Under the pieces are notes generated by a model. It ran no database searches. It was not told the origin of the DNA and worked only from the letters and a program-made list of their open reading frames with translations. 32,966 nt of DNA, taken from the NCBI GenBank assembly GCA_027604005.1, contig JADGJT010000193.1, forward strand, positions 5,613 to 38,578. The letters are read 5' to 3'. Shown here piece by piece: positions 1 to 8,281 of the stretch; positions within the stretch are counted from its first letter, which is position 1, and each line of letters starts with the position of its first letter. This stretch comes from Dinochytrium kinnereticum (Eukaryota > Chytridiomycota > Chytridiomycetes > Chytridiales > Chytridiaceae). Both the position numbers and the translations under genes were made by a program.

Positions 1-74
1 TAGCGTCCAGCCGTCCGGCGGGTTCCTCTGTCCGGTGCTGGTCGGTTGGCGGGGGCCCCGCCGCGGCGGGGGGG
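1..74. other. GC-rich contig-edge sequence unlike its surroundings
   Basis: The first ~74 bases are very rich in G and C, with a self-complementary GGGGCCCC core and runs of G. The next several kb are A/T-rich in non-coding parts. The change falls where the last visible exon of the DHHC gene stops making sense. I recognise no gene here. It may be a chimeric junction or an unresolved repeat at the contig edge. Confidence 0.5.
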
Positions 75-1539
75 CAGAATATTAAAAAGGAATGCTCCTG
101 TCAACATGGCCAACAGAGATGAATCAACAATAAGAAGAAAAACTAACAAAAGAACTTTAGGTTATGAAGCCCGACGCACTGATTTATCCAAGGACAATGG
201 TGGTCCTATGAGAGAAAAAGAAGAAAAAATAAAAGAATTACGAAACCAAACACAACTTTAGAAAAAACACACCTCTCCTCCAGCTCTTCTCTCAAAAGAG
301 CAAAACAAAAACAAAAAACAAACAACAAAACAACAATAAAATATAAACAGCTCCAAACCATCTTCAGTATGCACCGGCCACACGTGCTGCAGTGATGCGC
401 ACGATCCGGTTTATATTCCTGACATTTCCTGCAAAACCTTCTCCCACCGTTCCGCTTCATCTCCACCGACGAGCCCCACAGTTCAGACTCTGGCGGTGGT
501 CTTCTCTCCACTGCGTTGATATAAAGAGGTTTTATCAATGTACTTGAAGGTCACCTTCTTCTTTCTTTTTTTTCTCTTTTCCCGTCGGGAACTTACCTAG
601 CCCTGCTGATGTGCTTCTGGTTTCCATGAGGGCATGAGAGGACTGAGAAGATTCCAATTCGATGGTGATGGATGGGTCTTGGTTTGATTCATCTCTCCAC
701 CGTTTCTTTGTTTTCGGAACCATCAACATTATCAGCCCAGCACATCGAGGAAAAGAAAAAGAAAAAAAAGGAAGAACGGAATAAATAAGAAGGACAAGCA
801 TTGCATTGCAACCCCTTCCTTTCTCTTCCTCCTCTCCTGACACCTCTTAGACTCATTCCACAAACGCTGGGCAATCGATCTACCCTCCCCCCCCCAAATT
901 GATGTGAAGGTAAAAATTAACCAACACTACTCACGGATGTGGGTGACCCTGGATCCGTCACAATGATCTAAACTCTGTTAGTGGTGCCCAACTCTTTCCT
1001 CTTCATCATCCGCTTGGAATAGATACCATTAATAATACTTCTCACACCCAGACATACACGCACACAAAAAAAACAACAACAAAACAAACAAACAACAACA
1101 ACAAAAGAGTCGGCCTCCCTCTTCTCACCTTGTAGTAGCTGAACGCAAACAAGAAGGTGATGGGTTGAAACACCAGAATGATGGCGGCTGGTCCCGCAGC
1201 AGAAACGCAACCAAAAAAAAAAAAAAAAAAGAAAAAGAACAAAAAGAAAGAAAAAAGAAAGCGCCCTCAACGTCAGCACATTGATGATGCACAGACAAAC
1301 AGATCAACGCACCTCTGACCGACGCCGACAGCACCCTCTGCTGGCCTTGGTTGACGGCGGGGATCAGCCTCGCTCAGACAGACACAGACACAGACACGGG
1401 AAGGGGCAGGGGCAGGGGCAGGGAGCGAGCACTCACAGGTGACGGTGAATCCCACATACGACCAGGCGATCAGCAGCACGACGATGGCGACAGGCAAGGC
1501 CGAGAAGCACCTGCACAGGGTGGTTGAGAGCGGGAGCAT
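75..1539 (-). CDS. PFA3-like DHHC palmitoyltransferase, 3' end missing
   Basis: Membrane protein S-acyltransferase that moves palmitate onto cysteines of target proteins, expected in the vacuole or Golgi membrane. Phase-consistent exons: 1539-1437, 1312-1280, 1187-1129, 967-935, 705-597, 510-359, 205-148, and perhaps 94-75. The N-terminus has two membrane helices (IVVLLIAWSYVGFTVT; then FQPITFLFAFSYYK), followed by the DPG motif (IIVTDPGSPTS) typical of the family. The cysteine-rich domain reads RRFCRKCQEYKPDRAHHCS, CGRCILKM, then after an intron DHHCPWINQCVGLHN, so all zinc ligands and the catalytic DHHC cysteine are present. The third helix begins (KFF, FLFNIL) and is then lost in GC-rich edge sequence, so helix 4, the TTxE motif and the C-terminus are absent. 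The KRNGGRRFC lead-in resembles yeast Pfa3 and animal ZDHHC2/15. Exon 5, between DPG and CRD, is the least certain. Confidence 0.9.
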
Positions 1540-2106
1540 TTTGATATTATTGGAATGTTACTATTCTTATTAGTTCCTGGTATAAAGTTAATACCGCTGT
1601 TGGAAACCACTCCGTATGAACAAAGTTTATTTATTTATTTATCAATCTAATATCAACCATCAATCAAAGAATCCATCCATCCATCCAATGTTCAAACATT
1701 ATTAATTAATTATTATTTATTATTATTGACAAGCTGCTGATAAGCACTGCTGTACTTTCAGGAATATTATTATGAACAGGTGAATAACAACACACCACAC
1801 ACAGAATATTCCAAATATTCAAACAACGAAAAAACAAACATGAAAAAACACCACAAGCCATTCATCAGTCACACTCACCAAAAAACACAACAAACACAAG
1901 AAGAGATGAATGACCCTTCCTTCCTTGCTTATCTTGTGCTTGTGTTCTGCTTCTGCCAGCAAATTAACACCCTCCAACAACCAACCTTGCCTCCAACCTG
2001 CCTCCAACTCAACCTGCCTCCAACCCATCCATCCATCCATCCATCCACATATCCATCCATCCATCCATCCATACATACCTCTCTCTCCTCTCAACCATCA
2101 CAACCC
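1540..2106. promoter_or_regulatory. Divergent upstream region of the DHHC gene and the BIM1-like gene
   Basis: This stretch between two divergently transcribed genes holds no exon I can support. It is A/T-rich with TTTA and TTA repeats (about 1625-1645 and 1700-1730), a short CATC repeat near 1670-1688, and a longer one at 2026-2072. The open frame covering part of it on the plus strand is low-complexity (H, Q, T, P-rich). Any promoter elements are not recognisable by eye. Confidence 0.4.
2026..2072. repeat. CATC tetranucleotide microsatellite
   Basis: Imperfect tandem CATC units, interrupted once by CACATAT, lie about 35 bp upstream of the start codon of the BIM1-like gene. On the other strand they read as GATG and give a spurious repetitive W/M/D/G peptide. 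A second short CATC tract is near 1670-1688. Confidence 0.85.
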
Positions 2107-2692
2107 ATGGCAACAACCTCCTTCACCAAAAGTCTGCTCATCCTCACCGCGCTTCTTCTACACTCCACAAACCTCACCACCGCCGAGGGAGGAGGGATGC
2201 TGCAGACCCCAACCCCACGAGGTGACAACCTGTCAATGATGGGCTTGAGCCCTTGCGGAGGCTACAACAGTGTGGGCGCACCAACGTTCATGGGGATAAG
2301 TAAGTGTAAAAGTGTCAACAAAGAGACCAATTAAAGCAGAAGGATTGCTCTCTCTTCTTATTACCATGACAAACCAACACCGTTCGTCACATAACCCGCT
2401 TCCAACAGACGCGTTGTAACCTCTCTCCCCTCATTGTTCAAAAAAAAAAAAAAAAGATTCATCCATAACCCTCACCCGCCACCTCCGAGACGTCACAAGG
2501 GTCACCGTGAACGCTGGGAAACGGGGCGGTGGGTTTCAGTTGATTGGAAGGTGGGAGAAGGAGGAGATGAGGATGGATGAGAACGTTGGTGTGGATTTAT
2601 CGAGGGTTGGGTTCAAGGAGAATGAGGTGGGGGTTTTGCAGGTTGTTTTTGAGGAGGGTGATGGGAGGGTGTATTATCAGTGTGCTGGTTAG
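2107..2692 (+). CDS. Small secreted BIM1-like (LPMO-related, X325) protein
   Basis: Two exons, 2107-2299 and 2457-2692, join in phase (donor GTAAGT, acceptor after a poly-A tract) into 142 residues. Residues 1 to about 26 form a signal peptide ([14 protein letters not shown]). Then come [10 protein letters not shown] and SPCGGYN; the aromatic/proline-PRG followed ~12 residues later by PCGG is the usual start of the fungal BIM1-like copper-binding domain, seen in copper acquisition and surface proteins. The remainder ([14 protein letters not shown], then alternating beta-like segments ending YYQCAG) fits a small immunoglobulin-like beta-sandwich. Family members normally begin the mature protein with a copper-binding histidine; here the likely mature end is Ala/Glu/Gly and no His precedes LQTP closely. 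A donor-like GTTAGT overlaps the stop, so a further exon is possible. Assignment is by motif only. Confidence 0.55.
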
Positions 2693-3043
2693 TTTGGATT
2701 AGAATGACGGGATGGCTTGTTTTTTTGTTGTTTTTTTTTTTGGGGGGGGGGGTTATTAGGAATGAGGAAAAAAAAAAAAAAAAAAAAAGGAGAAGAAGAA
2801 GAGAACGGGTTCCAACGAAAAGCAGAGACGAGACAAAGAAATAAAGGGAATATGATTCAAGAAGAGAAAAGGGGGGGAACAATAAAATTGGAAGGGCGTA
2901 GCCAAACAAACTCCTTCCCCTCCCCCACCCCCCCCCCCCCAACATACAAAAAAACAAACAACAACACTATATTTTCTCTTCTCTCCTTCGCATTCACTTC
3001 ATCTCAGTTTCAAAAATCACGCAACAACACTCAACTCATCAAC
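2693..3043. other. Gene-free, homopolymer-rich gap where the rest of IFT57 should be
   Basis: No coding segment is supported on either strand. The stretch has runs of T then G (about 2731-2752), 20 or so A (about 2768-2788), G7 and C13 (2928-2940). The IFT57 reading frame enters from the right at an intron donor and no later IFT57 exon is found here. The long plus-strand open frame covering it (from 2717) is a K/P/N-rich product of low-complexity DNA. Confidence 0.6.
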
Positions 3044-3759
3044 CTTGTGAACGGGTTTCTGGAACGAGAAGCCAGAGAGTTGAAGAGCTCTGTCCGTCAA
3101 GATTTGAAGTGTGTAAAGAATGGCTTCACCGTGTCCCTGTTTCAGCTTATGAGGCCCGTACTCGAATGGAACCCCCATTTTCTTCAACTCGTTTGCTGCC
3201 AAAAAAAAAACAACAAAACAACAAAAAAAACGGGATTTAATAAAGCCCGAAATAAACACAACTCAAACAGAAGAACAAAAGAGAAACAAGAAGGAAAATA
3301 TGCAGGATTTCATCAGTACTCCTGTGAGTCTCCTTCTTTCAACTATCTGCACTCATACCAACCCCCTCCACCCCATCTCAGCCACCCTTCCACAAAGAAA
3401 ACAAAAACAAAAAGAACAAAAAAAAAATCTCAACCCCGCCACCCCCCCCCCCGTCAACTCCCCCACCTATATTAGCAGCCGTAGCATTCGGATCATCAAA
3501 CTGCCCTGGCGTCTCAAACGGCACCCCAATCTTCATCAAAAGCCATGAAAACAGCGAAGTGAAGTAGAAGAACTGCTCGTTCGGGTTGATGGCGGGGACT
3601 TGGAAGTAGTATTTTGAGTTGATGGGTTGGAATCCTCTGTTACAGGAGTTAAGGGAAAGGCGGGGGTTCAGTTGATGGGAGGAGAGGCAGGCCCTACTGA
3701 GCGGTGCAGAAGCTGGTTTGGTAGTTGAGGATCTTGAGTTTGTCAAGGACGTCGTCCAT
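3044..3759 (-). CDS. IFT57: Intraflagellar transport protein IFT57, N-terminal third only
   Basis: IFT-B subunit that moves cargo along the axoneme, so its presence implies a flagellated life stage. Three exons join in phase: 3759-3698 (MDDVLDKLKILNYQTSF), 3636-3467 (FQPINSKYYFQVP, EQFFYFTSLFSWLL, FDDPNATAANI) and 3195-3044 (ELKKMGVPFEYGPHKLKQGHG, ILYTLQILTDRAL). This matches the IFT57 N-terminal calponin-homology-like domain, including the hallmark EQF, FDDPNAT and KLKxGxGE segments. Family members are about 400 residues with a C-terminal coiled coil; only 128 codons are visible, ending at a GT donor after PVHK. Nothing resembling the missing ~270 residues lies before the BIM1-like gene 350 bp away. 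It may be a truncated gene, an assembly deletion, or a gene with a far-off exon not visible here. Upstream residues may also precede the chosen ATG. Confidence 0.88.
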
Positions 3760-4069
3760 GGTTGGGTTGACAACTTTTATGATTTTTATTTTGAGGGTAA
3801 AAATGTCCGCCTTTTCCCCTATAATATGAGAGCGATAACAGTCTTGCTCCCAACTTTTCTCGTTGGAATCTGCGCGTCTCGGCGATCTAGTGGGATGATG
3901 GGACGGCAGCGTGGAATGCGTGGGTGAATCTATGGGTCACAGATTGAGGTTGATACTCACAAGAAGATGAAGAGAGGACATCTCTGGAGCATTCACATCA
4001 ATCTCCAACTGGGATCACTGTTTATTACAACCAACAATAACAAGAAAATAAAAAGGCTAACGAAATGCC
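3760..4069. promoter_or_regulatory. Region between ECH1 3' end and IFT57 5' end
   Basis: About 310 bp between two minus-strand genes. A possible extra first exon of IFT57 with a GTGAGT donor near 3955-3960 exists on the minus strand but joins to no recognisable IFT57 sequence. Otherwise I see only the likely ECH1 3' UTR and the IFT57 promoter. Confidence 0.35.
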
Positions 4070-5374
4070 TTAAAGCTTTGAAAACTTGGGTTTCTGCTTT
4101 GACAGATTCGCCGTGATGGCCGCTGGAACGTCCTGAATGGAAACCAAACACCAACAACATTCATCATCATCAGTCATCGGGGAATAAAGGAAACAACAAC
4201 AACAACAAAAAAAAAACCAAACCTCCGTGTTCAACATCACCGAGTTCCATAACGCGACATAGTGAAGTCCCTCCGCGACAGTGTGATCCCGAGAGTAGTT
4301 CAAAATGTGTTTGGTGCCAACTGTGGCGACGGGCGATTTTGACGCAATGACCGCCGCGAGCTTCAGCGCCTCGTCTGAAAAACAAATAAATGAACCATGC
4401 CTCCGATACCTTTTCAACAACAACATCCCTCTCGATGATACATTGATACCAAGAGAGAGAGATCACTCACCGACCAACTCCACCTTTGTCGGAAGAACCT
4501 TGCTGACAAGACCAACCTGCAAGGCCTCCTTCGCGTCAAAGTTCCTTGCAGTGAGGCAAACCTCACGCACCCAACTCTGGTTCCCAACGACTCTAGGAAG
4601 TCGTTGAAGCGTGCCAATGTCAGCCGCGAGACCAATGTCGACCTGGCATATCTTGTTATTACAAAGAAGAAGACGGAAGAGCAGTTTCAACCTCCTTGAC
4701 CGAGAAGTTTGCGTCGGAGGAGCAGAGACGGATATCACAGGCGGTGATGAGATCGATCCCTTTAATGATTGATCAGCCCCCAAAGTGTGTTGAAAGACGG
4801 TTGTTTTCTCTTCATTACCTCCACCAATGCAGAACCCATGAACGGCAGCAATGACAGGACGGTCACATCGCTCAATGGCGGTGAAGCTTTCCTGCATCAA
4901 TTCAATTTCGGGCAAGATCCTCAAAGCAGTTCGAGCAACGTCTCCTATCGTTCCCCGCCAAAAAAAAAAGAGGTTTTAGACCTAGTGTCCTTGCGATCCT
5001 ACAACCCCCTCCCCCCTCTCACCTTCAAGATTGAACATTCCACCAGCGAGGTCCAGGCCGGCAGTGAATCCCTTTGCGTCTCCCCCCGTGAGGACGACGG
5101 CTAAGATCTCCTTTTCTCCCCGGATCAGGTTGAAGCATTCTCTTATCTCCCTCCAGAATCTGGTGGGCGTTGTGAATGGGGGTGAGACAATGGGTGGATT
5201 TGAGGGAGGAGGGGTTTGTTTACGTTGGGTTCATGGCGTTGAGCTTCTTGGGCCTGTTCAGCTCCACCAAAAGGACGCTGTCCTTTCTTGTCAATCTCAG
5301 TGTCTCGACTACGAGGGTTGATTAGCGTCGCCTTCCTTGTTGGCATGGGGTGTAGCGTTACATGTTTGCTGCAT
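4070..5374 (-). CDS. ECH1: Peroxisomal delta3,5-delta2,4-dienoyl-CoA isomerase (ECH1 type)
   Basis: Crotonase-fold enzyme of unsaturated fatty-acid beta-oxidation that shifts 3,5-dienoyl-CoA to 2,4-dienoyl-CoA. Eight exons in phase: 5374-5362, 5308-5224, 5159-5023, 4944-4819, 4759-4692, 4642-4471, 4374-4223, 4132-4070; 271 residues. Landmarks: LLVELNRPKKLNAMN, FWREIRECF, GFTAGLDLAGGM, PVIAAVHGFCIGGGIDLITA, FSVKEVDIGLAADIGTLQRL, KSPVATVGTKHILNYSRDH. The three acidic residues used for catalysis in the rat enzyme (Asp in GIDL, Glu in VKE, Asp in LAAD) are all kept, which separates it from plain enoyl-CoA hydratase. The C-terminus is FSKL, a canonical SKL peroxisomal signal, and there is no room for a mitochondrial presequence. 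The start rests on a 13-nt first exon (Met-Gln-Gln-Thr) that fits phase and family alignment (FETLRLT). Confidence 0.93.
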
Positions 5375-5717
5375 GGTGGTTGATGGGTGAGGTTTGTTGA
5401 ACTGCTTCGGCAGAATTTGGCTGATTTCTGGTCTTGTGGGCAGAAAATGAACGCCACAGAGCTCACAGCAACAACCGAAAACCCAGACACGCTTCAATCG
5501 ACTCCACCCTTTCAGCCGTCCCCTAATAAGAAGAAGAAGGAGAATAAAGAGAAGTAACAAACCACGTCGCGAAAGAAGCCCAAACGCATTCACACTTCAT
5601 AATTTCACTCGTCCTCTTTATTTTACAATGAAAATTGGGAAAGGCTGGGGAAAAGAGATAGAATAAAGCCTGGTTTCAACTCGCATAAACAAGCCATGAC
5701 CAAATGAATGCGCTCTC
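5375..5717. other. Intergenic region, RhoGAP 3' end to ECH1 5' end
   Basis: About 340 bp between two minus-strand genes. An L/R-rich minus-strand open frame (to 5593) comes from a CTT/CTC-rich tract and does not join in phase to ECH1. No RNA gene or repeat is recognised. It presumably holds the ECH1 promoter and the 3' UTR of the next gene. Confidence 0.35.
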
Positions 5718-7304
5718 CTACTCGAGCCTGAGTCGTTTTCGGTAAAAGTCGCGCTCTACCGCCAATGGGCTAAGACAGGAGGTGAACCGAGATCCGTCTC
5801 CCACAACGTAGTTTGGGGACACAGGGCTCTGCGGGCTGTGAGGGGAATATGTAAGGTCTTCACGAGGTTCGGCATCTATCGAAATAAAGAAATGATTAAC
5901 TCATAGGATGATGGTTAGCAACAAGACAGAACAACATACTCTCCAACGGCGCCTTTGCCGGCCGGAACAATAGTCTGGTCGCGCTACTCCCAACCTTTCT
6001 TACCCCCTTCCCTGCCATCCCCCTCCTCGGTGTTAAAACAGCAGACTTCTTTGGCGTCCTAGCGACAATCTGACATTCAAAGGAGTCATTCAACTTCCAA
6101 AGCAACGTCTTGCAGAACCTGGCCTCATCCAACGACAGTGAGTCATTTGTCAATGCCAAACCATGGGCCTGAAGTAAAATCTCGCAAAGTGCGAAAGACC
6201 ATTCCACATGTTTTGCAACAGAGGAGGCGGTGGTGGAGACGGGACTGCCGATGAGGATTGGACCGAAAACAATTGAGAGACGACGGGACATGGTCATACG
6301 GTCTTTGAAGTTTGGGGAGTAGGAGAGGGTGCATAAGAAAGAGAGGAGGTACTGTTTTTTGTTTTTTGTAGAGGAATTAGGGTCCACAGTTGAGAGAGTT
6401 GGGCGAGAGGAGCGTTACCTGAAGAATGTGGCGAGACTCAACGGTGATGCTGATGATGATGTCGCGGAGGAGTTTTACGATGAAATCGTTGGGGGTTGGT
6501 ATCATGGAACCTGGGAGGATCTTTCCGCCAGACGCATTGTTCATGGAGAGAACGCCTAGACCAAAAAAGCGAGCGTCAGTTAATGAAAGAGTGACGGGAA
6601 GACAAATCCAAGGGTGATGATTAGGGGCAGGTGGAGACGGGTGCGAAGAGAAACAGCTCTAGGCTTACTCTTAAAAGCCTGATGAAACCTTGCATGCAAC
6701 AACGCAGGCCTGGACCTCAAGAAATTCAACAAGCAACAAGCAACCTCTGCCTTCCTAGCCACCGGAAAGTTCTTCAAAAATGCATGCGGTCCCTCCCCAC
6801 CCACAACATCCCCAACTCCCCTTGTACCATCCCTCACGTTCACGTCAAAAAAAACGGTTGGATCTCTCGCGTGCATCAAAATCCACTCAGCCACGTAATA
6901 AAGCGTGGAAGGGATTGCGATGCCCCCTCCAACGCATACAGTCGTCTCCTGGGTGAAGACAAACTTTGACGGTCGGTCAGGGCTCATCTCAGTCGATGAG
7001 ATCATGGGGTCCGATGCTTCTTCAACGGGTTCGTCGTCCAGCTGTAGATAAAGAAGCCGAAAGAGCCTATCACGAGCGAGGGATCGAGCTGCCATAAAGA
7101 ATGTCAATTGACCCAATGAGGTCGGTCCCCTCAGGGGATGAGGTTCTCACCAACTTCCAGCTCCTCCTTCGAGAGGGAATTGACCCCACGGAGCCCTGCC
7201 AGATGCCCACGGTATCTGTCCAAGTCCATGGCCTGTGGCTCATCATTGCACTCGTCCCGGAGTCGCTTGCGGTGGAGGCTGGGCGAGAGGAAGGTCCCCA
7301 TCAT
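5718..7304 (-). CDS. Divergent RhoGAP-domain protein
   Basis: Five exons in phase: 7304-7151, 7088-6669, 6555-6419, 6351-5940, 5875-5718; 426 residues from the chosen ATG. The RhoGAP fold is suggested by IAIPSTLYYVAEWIL (helix A region), EVACCLLNFLRSRPALL (the LLKxFLRxLPxPL position), LLSFLCTLSYSPNFKDRMTM and RRLSIVFGPILIGSP (the NLAIVFGPNLL signature). GAPs of this family switch Rho/Rac/Cdc42 GTPases off. The usual GIFRVxG loop carrying the arginine finger is replaced by VFFDVNVRDGTR, so catalytic activity is doubtful or depends on a shifted Arg. The N-terminus (KRLRDECNDEP) is charged; the C-terminal ~50 residues are Ser/Pro-rich (SPHSPQSPVSPNY) and look like phosphorylation sites. The true start could be upstream, since the frame stays open to about 7427. 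Confidence 0.65.
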
Positions 7305-8281
7305 TGCAGGGGGTGGCGAGGAGGGGACTCTGTTCGGCGGGAATTCAAAAACGAGGCTCGTCAGCAAAGGCAGAGAAAAATTGGTCGCGTTCGCCAGTGC
7401 ATGTCCGAAATGCTTGGTGGTTGGCATGCAACCGATTCAAGGGTGGGGTGAGCGATGCAGCGTGAAGCGGCGATATCGAATGCGGCATCATGCGTGATGT
7501 CCCCTCTTTTGGCCAGAGGTGATGGTGGGAGGCCTCACAACAAAGTTCCCATTCCTCTTGATTAAATGGCTTTGCATGGACTGGACTTGCCCATGCATGC
7601 ATATCTTCACGCCAGACAGACTACCCTCTTCATCGACGAAAGTGCTGACAGGCAGCGGATCAAGTTGGCAGTTTATGGAAGACAAGTAGTGGCAAGTTTT
7701 CATTGAGTCCATGACCGCATACAGTGGACGCCCTTCAACCCATCAAGGTCACTTTAAATGATATACACAACTTCCAAAACATGTATATTTGATTGATAGT
7801 AGAGGAGATCGTAAAGGAAGGGTGAACAGATGCCTGCGTGCTGCATGGGGCTAAGAAAGGGTGAGATACAAGCAAGCAACACCACCGTGATGAAATGCAG
7901 TCAGTACACTCAAGCAACGCTGCAATGAGCACTGCTTATCTCCCACGCCTGCTCATTCCGACTGCAGTTTACGCATTCATGGCAGAGCATGCGAGCGATC
8001 GCCTGCAGTACCTATGGAACGGACGAAGTGTGCATGCAAATTCTCAAAACAAGTTGAACAAGTCCGAGGCCTCGGTCCAAGTGTCAGTCAACGATGGTCA
8101 GTCTTCCTCAATAAAGTGGTGCTGCTGGACAGCGGCATGCGTGATCCTCACCGTCCATGACATTACCTGACCATCCACTCATCTGCATACTGATTGCCTC
8201 GCACATAGTCAAAAGATATTCGGAGCTTCTTTCAAAAAGTGCCAAAGACGCAAGGAGGCCCATCCACACCAGTAAGTCGTA
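7305..8281. promoter_or_regulatory. Long divergent intergenic region, RhoGAP-like gene and RFC1
   Basis: Almost 1 kb between divergently transcribed genes, without any frame I can assign to a protein. Open frames exist on both strands (for example minus 7488-7712 and plus 7895-8170), but they lack recognisable motifs and splice continuity. Several GCATGC/TGCATGCA-type palindromes recur (around 7570-7600, 7985, 8030). An additional 5' exon of the RhoGAP-like gene could lie at the left edge. Confidence 0.4.

Noticed and set aside
46..261. 71-codon plus-strand frame at the contig start
   Set aside because: It lies antisense to the DHHC exon at 148-205, which carries an exact DHHC zinc-finger motif.
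2026..2072. Possible CRISPR-like or protein-coding repeat
   Set aside because: It is a simple CATC microsatellite with no spacer structure.
1780..2106. Upstream extension of the BIM1-like frame to 1780
   Set aside because: The extension is encoded by low-complexity and CATC-repeat DNA; the signal peptide starts cleanly at the ATG at 2107.
2717..3475. 252-codon plus-strand open frame
   Set aside because: It is Lys/Asn/Pro-rich from homopolymer DNA, runs antisense across two well-supported IFT57 exons and has no domain.
7488..8170. Possible small genes in the 7.3-8.3 kb spacer
   Set aside because: No motif, signal peptide or phase-consistent splice partner was seen; frames of 60-90 codons are expected by chance.
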